Source: Nitrosomonas sp. Nm51
GTDB lineage: Bacteria > Pseudomonadota > Gammaproteobacteria > Burkholderiales > Nitrosomonadaceae
Direction of reading: 5' to 3'
DNA: 52,065 bases
Assembly (NCBI RefSeq): GCF_900111165.1
Contig: NZ_FOGH01000018.1
Coordinates: forward strand, 1-52,065
In this document: positions 29,897-40,238 of the stretch, in pieces
Numbering within the stretch: the stretch's first letter is position 1
Layout: the number at the start of each line of letters is the position of its first letter
Made by a program: the position numbers and the translations under genes
The notes under the pieces: model-generated
Told to the model about the DNA's origin: nothing
Database searches by the model: none
Seen by the model: the letters and a program-made list of their open reading frames with translations, nothing else

Positions 29897-31092
29897 CTTT
29901 CACCTTTGATTTTGTGCTGCGGGCTGTCCGGCCCCATCGTTGCGCCGCGCAACCGTTGCCGGTTTTCCCAGTCAATCCGCATTAATATAGCCAGCGCAAA
30001 ACACACAGCTGTAATGCTGCTGCCGCCAAAACTCATCAACGGCAGCGTCAGCCCTTTGGTCGGCAAAACACCCATATTAACGCCCATGTTAATAATGGCC
30101 TGCATGCCAATCCACAAACCGATACCCTGGGCTACAAGTGCGGCAAAATGACATTCCAGTCTGGCGGCCTGGCGCCCGATCGCAAAAGCGCGGGTTACTA
30201 AAACCGCAAACAGCACAATCACAACCGCCACACCGGAAAAGCCAAGTTCTTCAGCCAGCACAGCCAGCAAAAAATCGGTGTGCGCTTCTGGCAGGTAGAA
30301 TAATTTCTCCACACTGCCGCCCAGCCCTACGCCGAACCATTCACCCCTGCCAAAAGCGATCAATGCATGACTGAGCTGATAGCCTTTACCGAGTGGGTCT
30401 GCCCAGGGATCCATAAATCCGATAATGCGTTCCAGGCGGTAGCTGGCCACATAAATCAATATCAGCATGCCTGCTGCTGCCAAACCCAAAAGCCCGGCAA
30501 ATATTTTTATACTGATGCCACCCAGAAACAAGATACCGATTGTTAACGCTGCAATTACAACGGCAGCACCAAAGTCAGGCTGCCGCAACAGCAAAAATCC
30601 AACGATGACAACCGTTGTCAGCAACGGCAAAAAGCCCTTATAAAAACGGTTCATATCGGCCGCCTTGCGCACAACATAATCGGCCGCATAAATAACCATA
30701 AACAGCTTCATGACTTCAGAAGGCTGCAAATTCACCAGGTACAGGGAAATCCATCGCTGGCTGCCGTTGACTTCACGTCCGATGCCGGGCACCAGCACCA
30801 GCACCAGCAGCAACACGCCAGCGAGCAACATAAAAATGGCATACTTTTGCCAGATATAAACAGGTATTTGAAAAGCCGCAACACCGAGCAATATGCCAAG
30901 CGTCAAATAAATCACATGACGTACTAAATAATGCCCGGATTGATCCGCACCAAACTGCGCTTCGGCAATCGCCGCAGACGCAGAATAAACCATTATTAAC
31001 CCGATACTCAGCAAAAACAGAACAGACCAGATCAATGCCTGGTCAAACTCAGGTATCCCGTAAGACTGCGCATGGCTTGCCCGGTAGGTCAT
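29878..31092 (-). CDS. ftsW: SEDS peptidoglycan polymerase FtsW
   Basis: 404 residues with about ten hydrophobic helices. SEDS-family septal glycosyltransferase partnered with FtsI. Landmarks: [11 protein letters not shown] in helix 1, the loop [36 protein letters not shown] containing the catalytic Asp region, and [16 protein letters not shown] near the end. The start MTYRASHAQ (31092) has AGAGG in front and follows the murD TAA by two bases; the frame to 31122 lies inside murD. Confidence 0.95.
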   Translation of the reverse strand: MTYRASHAQSYGIPEFDQALIWSVLFLLSIGLIMVYSASAAIAEAQFGADQSGHYLVRHVIYLTLGILLGVAAFQIPVYIWQKYAIFMLLAGVLLLVLVLVPGIGREVNGSQRWISLYLVNLQPSEVMKLFMVIYAADYVVRKAADMNRFYKGFLPLLTTVVIVGFLLLRQPDFGAAVVIAALTIGILFLGGISIKIFAGLLGLAAAGMLILIYVASYRLERIIGFMDPWADPLGKGYQLSHALIAFGRGEWFGVGLGGSVEKLFYLPEAHTDFLLAVLAEELGFSGVAVVIVLFAVLVTRAFAIGRQAARLECHFAALVAQGIGLWIGMQAIINMGVNMGVLPTKGLTLPLMSFGGSSITAVCFALAILMRIDWENRQRLRGATMGPDSPQHKIKGERWYRQF

Positions 31093-31094
31093 CG

Positions 31095-32507
31095 TTAGCG
31101 CCTCTTCTCTGCCGAGCCGCACATCTTTGCCTCAAGGGCCCTGACCGCAGCAACAAACACTCGCGCGCGGTGCATATAATTTCTGAACATGTCATAACTT
31201 GCGCATGCCGGTGACAACAAAACCACATCATGCCTCTGCGCCAGTAAAAAACTTTTCTGTACGGCCTCCTGCATGGTTGTGGCAAACAGAACCGGAACTC
31301 CGCCGCCATCTATGGCCTTGGCTATCTTATCTGCATCACGGCCTATCAAAACGACTGCGCGCACATGCCTGGCAACGGCATCCTGCAGTGGTGAAAAATC
31401 CTGACCCTTGCCGTCGCCGCCCGCTATTAAAACCACCCTCGGTTGCAAACCATTGAGTGCAGCCACCGTTGCGCCGACATTGGTGCTTTTTGAATCATCA
31501 ATAAACGTCACGTCGCCAAGTACCGTCACTTTCTCCATCCGATGCGGCAACCCCTTGAACTCCCGCAACGCGGATACCAAAGCATCAGCGGGCACTTGCA
31601 GTGCGCGGCATAATGCCAGCGCAGCCAAAGCATTGGCAGCATTATGCATACCGTTCACGCCCAGATCGGAAGTTTTCATAAGCAGCATATCACCTTCGGC
31701 CAGCCAGACATCGTCATGGCTGTGCACGAGACCGAAATCCATCGGTGTTTCCGGTTTGTTTAATCCAAAAGTCAGCTGCGCTTTCTCCACCGCCGCCATT
31801 GCCATTGACCCCACATCGTCCCGATTAAGCACCTGTACGCCCGCACCATGGGTTTCATGCTTAAAGATTCCGGCCTTTGCCATGACATAGTCCTGCATGC
31901 ACGAATATCGATCCAGATGATCTTCGCTCAGATTCAGCACAGTCGCTGCATCCGCATTGAGAAACGCTGTCAGTTCCAGCTGAAAACTGGAAATTTCGAG
32001 TACCCATACTTGGGGAAGATCGCCACTGTCAAGCCGCCGCATCAATGTGCCGAGCACCGCGGGTCCGATATTCCCCGCCACTTCCACATCAAATCCCGCC
32101 TTTTTCAGCATGGCGCCCACCATCGCCGTTACCGTTGTTTTTCCATTTGTGCCTGTAATCGCAATGATTCTGTAATCTGCAGTCCCAAGCGCCAGCGCCC
32201 ATTGAAATAATGTCATATCGCCCACAACCGGTACACCACGTGCAATTGCCTGTTGAATATGCGGCTCCGCCATCGGCACACCGGGGCTCATGGCAATCAG
32301 TTCAATATCGTCGAAAATCCTGTCGTCGAACGCACCTTTACAAATTTCGACTTTCGGCCGCAGGCTTTCCAGGGCTGCTGTATTAGGCGGGCTAGCGCGA
32401 CTGTCGGCCACGCGTACACTGGCGCTTTGGCGTGCCAGCCATTTCGCAATCGATAATCCTGTTTCACCCATACCCAGCACTAACACATGTTTTCCTTTCA
32501 AATTCAT
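31095..32507 (-). CDS. murD: UDP-MurNAc-L-alanine--D-glutamate ligase
   Basis: 470 residues. Adds D-Glu to the stem peptide. [19 protein letters not shown] opens the substrate domain, [18 protein letters not shown] is the ATP loop, [11 protein letters not shown] and [15 protein letters not shown] are conserved Mur-ligase motifs. The start MNLKGKH (32507) overlaps the mraY stop as ATGA; the longer upstream frame is inside mraY. Confidence 0.97.
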   Translation of the reverse strand: MNLKGKHVLVLGMGETGLSIAKWLARQSASVRVADSRASPPNTAALESLRPKVEICKGAFDDRIFDDIELIAMSPGVPMAEPHIQQAIARGVPVVGDMTLFQWALALGTADYRIIAITGTNGKTTVTAMVGAMLKKAGFDVEVAGNIGPAVLGTLMRRLDSGDLPQVWVLEISSFQLELTAFLNADAATVLNLSEDHLDRYSCMQDYVMAKAGIFKHETHGAGVQVLNRDDVGSMAMAAVEKAQLTFGLNKPETPMDFGLVHSHDDVWLAEGDMLLMKTSDLGVNGMHNAANALAALALCRALQVPADALVSALREFKGLPHRMEKVTVLGDVTFIDDSKSTNVGATVAALNGLQPRVVLIAGGDGKGQDFSPLQDAVARHVRAVVLIGRDADKIAKAIDGGGVPVLFATTMQEAVQKSFLLAQRHDVVLLSPACASYDMFRNYMHRARVFVAAVRALEAKMCGSAEKRR

Positions 32508-33589
32508 CGCAGTTTCAATGTCGACAAACCCACCAGCACCAGAATAATGGTAATAATCCAGAACCTCACGACAACCTGATTTTCCTTCCATCCTTGTAAT
32601 TCAAAGTGGTGATGCAACGGTGCCATTCGAAACACACGCCTTCCTGTCAATTTAAATGAGGTCACCTGCAACATGACCGAAAGTGCCTCCATTACAAACA
32701 CGCCACCCATAATAACCAATACGATTTCCTGGCGAACAATCACGGTAATCACGCCAAGCGCGGCACCCAGTGAAAGAGCGCCCACATCACCCATAAAAAC
32801 TTCTGCCGGATATGTGTTAAACCAAAGGAAAGCCAGTCCGGCGCCCGCTAATGCGCCGCAAAAAACCGATAATTCGCCAGCATTCGGGATATAAGGAATA
32901 CCCAGATAGTTTGCAAAAACAACATGACCAGCTACATACGCAAAAATTGCCAGCGCACCGCCAATCATGACCGTCGGCATAATTGCCAGACCATCCAGTC
33001 CGTCTGTCAGATTTACCGCATTACTGGTGCCGACAATAACCAGATAAGTCAGCACAACAAAGCCCGTCACGCCCAGCGGAATCGAAATTTCCTTGAAGAA
33101 CGGGACTATCATATTAGTCTGCGCGGGCAGTTCAGCTGTCAGCGCCAGATATAACGCCACAACGAGTGCGATTACCGACTGCCAAAAAAATTTTTTACCG
33201 GCAGACAGACCCTTTGGATTCCGGTAGACAACCTTGCGATAATCATCTATCCAGCCGATGATGCCAAAACCCAGCGTGGTCAAAAGCACCACCCAGATAT
33301 AACGATTGCTTAAATCAGCCCATAACAAAGTAGTCAAAACAATTGAAACCAGGATCAAGGCACCGCCCATCGTCGGCGTCCCCGCTTTGATCAAATGCGT
33401 TTGCGGCCCGTCATCACGTACCGATTGACCGATTTTATAGGCAGTGAGCTTGCGGATCATGACCGGCCCGATCAAAAACGAAATGGCAAGCGCTGTCAGC
33501 GCCGCCAGCATAGTACGCAAGGTAATGTAACTAAAAACATTAAATGCACGAATATCCTGGGCCAGCCATTGCGAAAACTCTAGCAGCAT
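32504..33589 (-). CDS. mraY: phospho-MurNAc-pentapeptide transferase MraY
   Basis: 361 residues, ten-helix membrane enzyme that loads the precursor onto undecaprenyl phosphate to make lipid I. Aspartate-rich motifs [11 protein letters not shown] and [13 protein letters not shown], the [15 protein letters not shown] loop and the APLHHHFE histidines are all intact. It follows murF by about 90 bp and overlaps murD. Confidence 0.97.
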   Translation of the reverse strand: MLLEFSQWLAQDIRAFNVFSYITLRTMLAALTALAISFLIGPVMIRKLTAYKIGQSVRDDGPQTHLIKAGTPTMGGALILVSIVLTTLLWADLSNRYIWVVLLTTLGFGIIGWIDDYRKVVYRNPKGLSAGKKFFWQSVIALVVALYLALTAELPAQTNMIVPFFKEISIPLGVTGFVVLTYLVIVGTSNAVNLTDGLDGLAIMPTVMIGGALAIFAYVAGHVVFANYLGIPYIPNAGELSVFCGALAGAGLAFLWFNTYPAEVFMGDVGALSLGAALGVITVIVRQEIVLVIMGGVFVMEALSVMLQVTSFKLTGRRVFRMAPLHHHFELQGWKENQVVVRFWIITIILVLVGLSTLKLR

Positions 33590-33679
33590 TGCGATTTCTC
33601 CAGTCGCACCATTTCGGCCCGCATAATCATTATTAATCCGTATCTTTTTCTGTCTTTTTCATGTTTGCCTGTCAGCAAT

Positions 33680-35107
33680 TCAAACAACACCTGTTTCGCC
33701 CCCGGCATTGGAAACTTCCAGCCGCCTGATTACTTGCTCCATATGCATAAAACGCGAACCTTTGACCAGCATTGTTACATCCGCATCCAGCAATTCTGTT
33801 GCGCAATCCAACAGCACATCCATATCGGTGAAATGCCGGGCATTGCATCCAAATGCCTCGCTTGCATATCTGCTCAGCTCGCCAAGCGTCAAAAGTTTGT
33901 CCAGTCTGGCGCGCCGCGCTTCTTCACCGATTGTCCGGTGCAAATCGATCGAAGACCTGCCCAGCTCGCCCATATCACCGAGCACCAGAATTTTTTTGCC
34001 CTTTGCAGCCGACAGTACTGCAAGCGCTGCACGCACTGATTCAGGGTTGGCGTTATAACTGTCATCAATGAGCACGGCGTTATTGTATCCACGCTTTATT
34101 TGCAGCCTTCCCCGCACACCTTTAAAACACTGCAATCCAGCCGCAATCGTTTTTTTATCAATATCGACTGCTACCGCTGCAGCTGCAGCTGCCAACGCAT
34201 TGCGAATATTGTGTACGCCGGGCACGTGCAAATTAACATCGATTTCGCCATCCGGAAGTTGTAATAACAGTTTGCTGCCACAGATATCCGTCTGATATTC
34301 CGCAAAGACCTGCGCGTGCTTGCTCTGTTTATCAATGCCAAAATCGACAACTTGGCGTCCATCAGCGAGCGTGCGCCATAATGATACGTACGGATCGTCC
34401 GCATTGATTACAGCGGTCCCATTTGCACTAAGACCGGCAAAAATTTCGCCTTTGGCCTGCGCAACCGCTTCAACCGAGCCCAACCCCTGCAAATGAGCAA
34501 GGCCGGCATTGGTTATGACAGCCACATCGGGTTTTGCCAATTCAGTCAGATAAGCAATTTCACCCATATGATTCATACCCATTTCGATCACAGCAAATTG
34601 ATGCGAGTCGCGCATACGCAACAGCATGAGCGGCATGCCGATATCATTATTCAGATTTCCCTCTGTTGCCAGTACAGACTGCGCCACCACTGAATTCCTC
34701 GATGCATTTTTCACACCGGCCGTGGATTGATACAGTATTGCTGCAAGCATATCTTTCACTGTCGTCTTACCGTTACTTCCTGTTACCGCAATAACCGGCA
34801 TTGAAAACTGTGCACGCCAGTAAGCCCCCAGCTGCCCGAGCCCCAAACGTGTATTGTTGACAAAAATGACCGGTATTTCGGCAGACAACGTATCTGTATC
34901 CGCCTTCAAACCAACCATGGCCGCTGCCGCCCCATTATCATGCGCATCTTGTACAAACCGGCATCCTTCAAATCGCTCGCCCGTCAAGGCAACAAAAAGA
35001 TCGCCTTGCCGCAAGGTTCTGCTATCCGTGCTCACCCCTGTAAATCGGGCATTTTCGCCCTGCCAGCGCGCATGCAGAACTTGAGCGGCTTCCTGCAACA
35101 GCATCAT
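33680..35107 (-). CDS. murF: UDP-MurNAc-tripeptide--D-Ala-D-Ala ligase
   Basis: 475 residues. Completes the pentapeptide precursor with D-Ala-D-Ala. FTGVSTDSRTLRQGDLFVAL is the N-terminal signature, VTGSNGKTTVKDMLAAIL the ATP loop, and IDDSYNANPESVRAAL the MurF-specific central motif. The start ATG at 35107 overlaps the murE stop as ATGA; a second Met follows directly. Confidence 0.97.
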   Translation of the reverse strand: MMLLQEAAQVLHARWQGENARFTGVSTDSRTLRQGDLFVALTGERFEGCRFVQDAHDNGAAAAMVGLKADTDTLSAEIPVIFVNNTRLGLGQLGAYWRAQFSMPVIAVTGSNGKTTVKDMLAAILYQSTAGVKNASRNSVVAQSVLATEGNLNNDIGMPLMLLRMRDSHQFAVIEMGMNHMGEIAYLTELAKPDVAVITNAGLAHLQGLGSVEAVAQAKGEIFAGLSANGTAVINADDPYVSLWRTLADGRQVVDFGIDKQSKHAQVFAEYQTDICGSKLLLQLPDGEIDVNLHVPGVHNIRNALAAAAAAVAVDIDKKTIAAGLQCFKGVRGRLQIKRGYNNAVLIDDSYNANPESVRAALAVLSAAKGKKILVLGDMGELGRSSIDLHRTIGEEARRARLDKLLTLGELSRYASEAFGCNARHFTDMDVLLDCATELLDADVTMLVKGSRFMHMEQVIRRLEVSNAGGETGVV

Positions 35108-36657
35108 GCCCGCCCTCTTTTTCTAGTCGACAAATCATGTAACACCTGCTGCACAATTGCCGCATCGCTCAACGGAAATTTCTGTCCTTTAATCTCCTGA
35201 TAAGTCTCATGCCCCTTGCCGGCGACCAGAACGACATCGCCCGCAGCAGCGCTGCTGATTGACTGGTATATTGCCAATTCGCGGTTTACCTCCGTCTGAT
35301 AATTTGCCTGGCTTGCGCCGGCAACGATGTCATCTATGATTGCACCTGGATCTTCGTTACGTGGATTATCGCTGGTAAAAATGACTTCATCCGCATACCG
35401 TGTCGCCACTTCACCAATCAGCTTGCGCTTGCCTTGATCTCTGTCTCCGCCACACCCCAGCACACAATGCAAGCGACCTGTTTTACGGATTGTTTTTTTC
35501 AAAGTACGGGAATGCTGCAGCATTTCACGCAGCGTTATCAGCACTTTTTCCAGCGCATCCGGCGTATGCGCATAATCCACAATGATTACAGGCCGCCCAT
35601 TACCGCCGTACTTTTCCATTCGTCCCGCAACTGGCTTTATGGTTTGCAACGCATTTACTGCATCCGGGAATGCCACACCGCTTGCAAGCAACGCCGCGGC
35701 CACTGCCAATAAATTGACCGCATTGAATTTTCCCACTAAACCAGCTTTTAACCTGTCACGATTCCCCTGGTATTCAATATCAAACGCAAGACCCTGCAGA
35801 TCAAATTTCAGATTCGAACCGTACACCATGCCGCATTGCTGAGAAACCGTTTTGACAACGTCTTTTTTGAAACTGTATCCAAGTATCTGTGTAGGCTGTT
35901 GTGCAAGTTGTTGCAGCAACTCGACCCCCAGCACATCATCCAGATTGAGCACCGCATATTTTAACTTCGGCCAGAAAAACATACGCGCCTTGGTTGCGGC
36001 ATAGGCATCCATATCTTTGTGATAATCCAAATGATCGCGTGACAGATTTGTTAACACTGCAACAGACAATGCCGTGCCATTGATTCGCCCCTGCTCGATC
36101 CCGTGCGATGAAACCTCTACGGCCACATTCTGGGCACCGCACTGTAAAAAACGCGCCAGATACTTTTGTAATAACACTGGATCTGGAGTTGTATTTGCTG
36201 TTGTTTCCAGCGTATCAATAAAACCGTTACCCAGCGTTCCGATCACAGCAGTTTTTTTCCGCAATGCATTCATTGCCTGTGCATACCAGTGGCTGCAAGA
36301 TGTCTTGCCGTTTGTTCCGGTAAACCCGATCACCCGCAATTGACTGGATGGATGACCATACACATGATCGGCAATCAATCCGGCTTTTTCCTTCAGGTTT
36401 GCAACGGCTAATGACGGCACCTGCCACCGGGGATTCCAGGAAAATCCATAGGCGTCCCATATAACTGCATTGGCACCCGCCGATATCGCCTGCGCAATCA
36501 TTTTGCGCGCATCAATCCGTTCACCCGGATAAGCCAGAAATGTATCACCTGGTCGAACGCGCCGGCTATCGGTAGCAAGATTTTTTACGGGCACACCGAG
36601 CTTCTCCAGTTGATGAACGTCAAACGATTTATTCATAGCACCAACCATCGGCGGCAT
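35104..36657 (-). CDS. murE: UDP-MurNAc-L-Ala-D-Glu--meso-diaminopimelate ligase
   Basis: 517 residues. LATDSRRVRPGDTFLA, FTGTNGKTSCSHWYAQAM (ATP loop) and FTSDNPRNEDP are seen. The DNPR motif marks meso-diaminopimelate rather than lysine specificity, consistent with Gram-negative peptidoglycan. The start at 36657 (MPPMVGAMNKSF) is chosen because AAAGGGG lies five bases upstream and it shares one base with the ftsI stop; Met at 36636 is an alternative. Confidence 0.95.
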   Translation of the reverse strand: MPPMVGAMNKSFDVHQLEKLGVPVKNLATDSRRVRPGDTFLAYPGERIDARKMIAQAISAGANAVIWDAYGFSWNPRWQVPSLAVANLKEKAGLIADHVYGHPSSQLRVIGFTGTNGKTSCSHWYAQAMNALRKKTAVIGTLGNGFIDTLETTANTTPDPVLLQKYLARFLQCGAQNVAVEVSSHGIEQGRINGTALSVAVLTNLSRDHLDYHKDMDAYAATKARMFFWPKLKYAVLNLDDVLGVELLQQLAQQPTQILGYSFKKDVVKTVSQQCGMVYGSNLKFDLQGLAFDIEYQGNRDRLKAGLVGKFNAVNLLAVAAALLASGVAFPDAVNALQTIKPVAGRMEKYGGNGRPVIIVDYAHTPDALEKVLITLREMLQHSRTLKKTIRKTGRLHCVLGCGGDRDQGKRKLIGEVATRYADEVIFTSDNPRNEDPGAIIDDIVAGASQANYQTEVNRELAIYQSISSAAAGDVVLVAGKGHETYQEIKGQKFPLSDAAIVQQVLHDLSTRKRGRA

Positions 36658-38393
36658 CACCCCTTTTGGTCCTCCGTTAACGCTGCCGGAAACCACACCA
36701 TGTCAGTTGCCGATGCGTCGTGCGGCACATTCAAGATGCGTAACGCCTCGGCCATTACCCGACTGAATACCGGCGCGGCCACTTCACCGCCAAAATACTT
36801 TCCTGCGGAAGGCTCATCCAGCATCACAGCGATGATCACACGCGGATTTGAAACGGGCGCATATCCCACAAATGAAGAAATGTATCGGTCTTTAGCATAT
36901 TTTCCGTCTACAAGTTTATGCGCTGTTCCCGTCTTGCCGGCTACACGGTACCCGTTTACCCGGGCAAGCGGTGCTGTACCAGCAGCCTGCGTGGCCATTT
37001 CAAGCATCCGGCCGACTGCCAGCGCTGTCTTGCTTGAAATAACACGCTGCGCCATCACCGGAAACTCTTGCTTCTCCAATGTAACCGGCTTAAGCTCACC
37101 GCCGGTGGTAAAAATTGTATAGGCGCGCGCCAACTGCATCAACGAGACTGAAATACCGTGACCAAACGACATAGTTGCCTGCTCGACCGGCCGCCATCGG
37201 TTATAAGGACGCAACAGACCATTTGCTTCTCCTGGGTAACCAGTACCAACAGGCAGCCCAAAACCAGTATTGCTGTAAATCTCCCATAACGTCTGCGGCG
37301 GCAATGACAAGGCTATCTTGACCATACCGACATTGCTGGAAACCTGAATAACTTCCGCAACCGACAATACGCCCTTATCACGCACGTCACGTATAACGGA
37401 GCGGCCGACTTTGAAGGTGCCGGGGGAAGTCTGAAACCGGGTGTTTGGATTCACGTGGCCGGCTTCAATTGCTACCGCGACAGGAAAAGGCTTCAGTGTC
37501 GAACCAGGTTCAAACGTATCAATCAGTGCGCGGTTACGAATTCTTTCGCTATTGATACTTGACCGCGAATTTGGGTTGTAAACCGGAAAATTTGTCAAAG
37601 CAAGCACTTCGCCTGTCTGCGCATCCAGCGCGACAATACTGCCTGCTTTGGCCTTATGCACCGCAACAGCTTTTTTCAATTCGCGATGCGCAATATGCTG
37701 AATCCGTCTATCCAGCGACAAGATAACATCCTGCCCCGGTTTCGGCGCGCGGATATTTTCCACGTCTTCTATTATTCGCCCTTTATTATCCTTGAGCACG
37801 CGGCGGCTGCCCATCTCTCCTGCGAGCACCGCATTCCATCCCCGCTCAACACCTTCCTGACCCTGATCGTTGATATCTGTAAACCCCACAACGTGCGCCG
37901 CGCCTTCTCCCTCGGGATAATACCGTTTAAATTCTGTTTCAAACGCAATGCCCGGGATACGCAATGCATGGATACGCTCAGCGATCTCCGGCACAATCTG
38001 GCGTTTAAGATAGACAAAACGACTCTGTTCACGATTAATCCGCCGCTCGATTTCCGCTTCATCCATTGCCAGCAGTTCGGATAATTCCTTCAATTGTGCA
38101 GGGGTTATGGTTATTGCTTGCGGATCGGCATACACAGAAGCAACCGGTGAGCTGATAGCCAGTATCTCGCCATTCCGGTCAGTGATCATACCCCGGTCCG
38201 CGCTCATTTCGACGATCCGGCTATAACGCGCTTCCCCTTTCTGCTGCAAAAAATCATTTTGCAGGCCCTGCAGATAGGCTGCACGCATCAACAGGCCAAT
38301 CAGCCCCAGAATCAGTAGAGCCAGAACCATTCTGGCACGCCCTGCAGGCATTTTTATCTGTACTGTTGCATGTTGATTAATAGGACTTAGCAT
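36657..38393 (-). CDS. ftsI: septal peptidoglycan transpeptidase FtsI (PBP3)
   Basis: About 578 residues. One N-terminal membrane helix (MVLALLILGLIGLLMRAAYL), a non-catalytic pedestal (residues about 60-200), then the transpeptidase domain with STLK (FEPGSTLKPF, active Ser), SSN (IQVSSNVGMV) and KTGT (VAGKTGTAHK). Cross-links septal peptidoglycan with FtsW. The start MLSPINQHA (38393) overlaps ftsL by 17 bp. Confidence 0.95.
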   Translation of the reverse strand: MLSPINQHATVQIKMPAGRARMVLALLILGLIGLLMRAAYLQGLQNDFLQQKGEARYSRIVEMSADRGMITDRNGEILAISSPVASVYADPQAITITPAQLKELSELLAMDEAEIERRINREQSRFVYLKRQIVPEIAERIHALRIPGIAFETEFKRYYPEGEGAAHVVGFTDINDQGQEGVERGWNAVLAGEMGSRRVLKDNKGRIIEDVENIRAPKPGQDVILSLDRRIQHIAHRELKKAVAVHKAKAGSIVALDAQTGEVLALTNFPVYNPNSRSSINSERIRNRALIDTFEPGSTLKPFPVAVAIEAGHVNPNTRFQTSPGTFKVGRSVIRDVRDKGVLSVAEVIQVSSNVGMVKIALSLPPQTLWEIYSNTGFGLPVGTGYPGEANGLLRPYNRWRPVEQATMSFGHGISVSLMQLARAYTIFTTGGELKPVTLEKQEFPVMAQRVISSKTALAVGRMLEMATQAAGTAPLARVNGYRVAGKTGTAHKLVDGKYAKDRYISSFVGYAPVSNPRVIIAVMLDEPSAGKYFGGEVAAPVFSRVMAEALRILNVPHDASATDMVWFPAALTEDQKG

Positions 38394-38694
38394 TATCAAG
38401 CACCACCCATCGCGACTCATCCGCTTTTTTTGCCGAAATGATCTGGACAGAATTTGCGGATGGAATCTCCATATTCAGTTGCTCCCTTGCAGCATACTCA
38501 ATTTGCCTGCGCGCGATTAGCGTGCTTTGCTCCAACTGCAATTTCCCCCATTCAATTTGCAGTTTTCGCGCTGTTTTTCTTTCATTTTCCCAGGCCATAT
38601 TCAGTTTGCGCGCTTCATGCTGTATTGTCACCACGCCCAGTGCGCATATCACCAGCAATGCAATCAGAATTAAATTAAACCTAAACAAAATCAT
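38377..38694 (-). CDS. ftsL: cell-division protein FtsL
   Basis: 105 residues: a short cytoplasmic start, one membrane helix (ILIALLVICALGVVTI) and a periplasmic coiled coil (ARKLNMAWENERKTARKLQIE..), the typical FtsL/FtsB plan. FtsL links the FtsQB complex to FtsWI. Sequence conservation in this family is low, so position in the cluster is the main support. The start overlaps the rsmH stop as ATGA. Confidence 0.92.
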   Translation of the reverse strand: MILFRFNLILIALLVICALGVVTIQHEARKLNMAWENERKTARKLQIEWGKLQLEQSTLIARRQIEYAAREQLNMEIPSANSVQIISAKKADESRWVVLDNAKSY

Positions 38695-39668
38695 GTTTCC
38701 GCTTCACACAATACACGTTCAGCCACGCGCATCACTGCACTACGGGACCGGCTGTTTGCTGCAATTTCATGCTGCTTTGGACGTATCGCTTTTCCGACCA
38801 CTTTAAACTGCCGCCAGTTAAATCGCTGCAACTCTGTCCGGCGCAATGGTATGTTGCGCGGCACCCTATCAACTCCAGCACACTCACGCATAAAACGCTT
38901 GACCATTCTGTCTTCCAGCGAATGAAAACTGATTACAACCAAACGCCCGCCAACATTCAGCAGACCCGCACTCTGCTGCAATGCTAACGACAATTCCTCA
39001 AGCTCCTGATTGATAGCGATCCGTATCGCCTGAAAAGTGCGCGTCGCCGGACTCTGCCGGCCCTCCCGCCTGCGCTCACGTGAGCGGACGGCCGCAGTAA
39101 CAATCCTGGCAAGTTGCAATGTGGTAACAATAGACTGCCGCGCTCTTGCCACAACAATCGCTCTTGCAATCGACCGAGCATACCGTTCTTCGCCATATTC
39201 TCTAATCACCTTCTCTAATTCTGTTTCAGAAACTGTTTCAATCCATTGCGCAGCCGTTATTCCCCTGCTGACGTCCATCCGCATATCCAGCGGACCATCC
39301 GCGCGCAGACTGAAACCCCTACCAGCATCCAATTGTGGCGAAGACATTCCCAGATCCAGCAAAATCCCGTCCACCTTTGGCGGCGCATTCATTTCACACA
39401 ATATCTCCCGCATGCGCGAGAATGCAGCATGCCTGATTTCAAACCCGGGGCCAGCGCTTGCCGAACTTTCCCGCATCATCTGCCTGCCTGCCGCCACAGC
39501 TGCCTGATCCCTGTCTATGGCAATCAGCCGGCCGGACCGACCCAAACGCGATAAGATCAAGCGGCTGTGACCGCCTCTCCCGTAAGTCCCGTCAACATAG
39601 ATGCCATCCGGTTTGACCGCCAGCGCATCCACTGCTTCATGCAGAAGAACTGTAATATGCTCTGACAA
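38691..39668 (-). CDS. rsmH: 16S rRNA m4C1402 methyltransferase
   Basis: 325 residues. N4-methylates C1402 of 16S rRNA in the ribosomal P site. HITVLLHEAVDAL, the AdoMet motif YVDGTYGRGGHSRLIL, ILLDLGMSSPQLD, GFSLRADGPLDMRMD and the C-terminal ISFHSLEDRMVKRFM are diagnostic. It starts 15 bp after mraZ and overlaps ftsL. Confidence 0.97.
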   Translation of the reverse strand: MSEHITVLLHEAVDALAVKPDGIYVDGTYGRGGHSRLILSRLGRSGRLIAIDRDQAAVAAGRQMMRESSASAGPGFEIRHAAFSRMREILCEMNAPPKVDGILLDLGMSSPQLDAGRGFSLRADGPLDMRMDVSRGITAAQWIETVSETELEKVIREYGEERYARSIARAIVVARARQSIVTTLQLARIVTAAVRSRERRREGRQSPATRTFQAIRIAINQELEELSLALQQSAGLLNVGGRLVVISFHSLEDRMVKRFMRECAGVDRVPRNIPLRRTELQRFNWRQFKVVGKAIRPKQHEIAANSRSRSAVMRVAERVLCEAET

Positions 39669-39683
39669 ATCTTCACCGCCATA

Positions 39684-40130
39684 TCACAAAGAGAACCCAT
39701 CCAACTCGGGCGGCATATCATCCTCACAAAAAGATAACGCCTCCTCTATCTGCAGATCCCACTGCCGCTCATCCCATAGTTCAAATTTTTCCCCCTGCCC
39801 AACCAGAACAACGTCTTTAGACAAGCCGGCGTAACGGCGCAGCGGCTGTGAAATCAGAATACGACCGGCACTATCTATTTCCACGTCACAGGCGCTTCCG
39901 ATCAGCAAGCGTTGCAAACCGCGCACCTTAGAATTAAAACTGGACAATTCACTTAATTTTTTCTCAATTGGTTCCCACGCAGGCTGAGGATAGACTAACA
40001 GGCACTTCGACGGATCGGCGGTCACGACCAAATGTCCGGAACATTTGGAACCCAGTTCATTGCGATACCTTGCAGGTATCGCAATCCTGCCTTTTGTATC
40101 CAAACTGAGCTGCGTAACACCTCGAAACAT
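39684..40130 (-). CDS. mraZ: transcriptional regulator MraZ
   Basis: 148 residues with two AbrB-like swapped-hairpin domains: FRGVTQLSLDTKGRIAIPARYR at the start and CDVEIDSAGRILISQPLRRYAGL in the second half. MraZ is a ring-forming repressor of its own dcw operon that binds 10-bp-spaced repeats upstream of itself; such repeats are visible at 40171-40210. GGAGGGCGAG precedes the ATG. Confidence 0.96.
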   Translation of the reverse strand: MFRGVTQLSLDTKGRIAIPARYRNELGSKCSGHLVVTADPSKCLLVYPQPAWEPIEKKLSELSSFNSKVRGLQRLLIGSACDVEIDSAGRILISQPLRRYAGLSKDVVLVGQGEKFELWDERQWDLQIEEALSFCEDDMPPELDGFSL

Positions 40131-40170
40131 CTCGCCCTCCGATTGTTACTAGAAAAGTTAATTTGAGCTA

Positions 40171-40210
40171 CTTTCACCCACTATTAACCACAATTTCACA
40201 GTTATTCCCA
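40171..40210 (-). promoter_or_regulatory. MraZ-binding repeats, four 10-bp units
   Basis: Read on the minus strand: TGGGAATAAC, TGTGAAATTG, TGGTTAATAG, TGGGTGAAAG, exactly 10 bp apart. MraZ is known to bind TGGGN direct repeats with this period in front of its own gene. The array starts at the -10 box and ends about 40 bp before the mraZ ATG, as expected for autorepression. Confidence 0.8.
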
Positions 40211-40238
40211 CTTTAATAAAAAAAATTCAACACGTCAA
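40210..40238 (-). promoter_or_regulatory. mraZ (dcw) promoter
   Basis: Minus strand: -35 TTGACG (40238-40233), 17-bp spacer, -10 TAAAGT (40215-40210). The -35 matches consensus in 5 of 6 positions, the -10 in 4 of 6. The first MraZ repeat begins on the last -10 base, so MraZ binding would block RNA polymerase. Confidence 0.55.
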
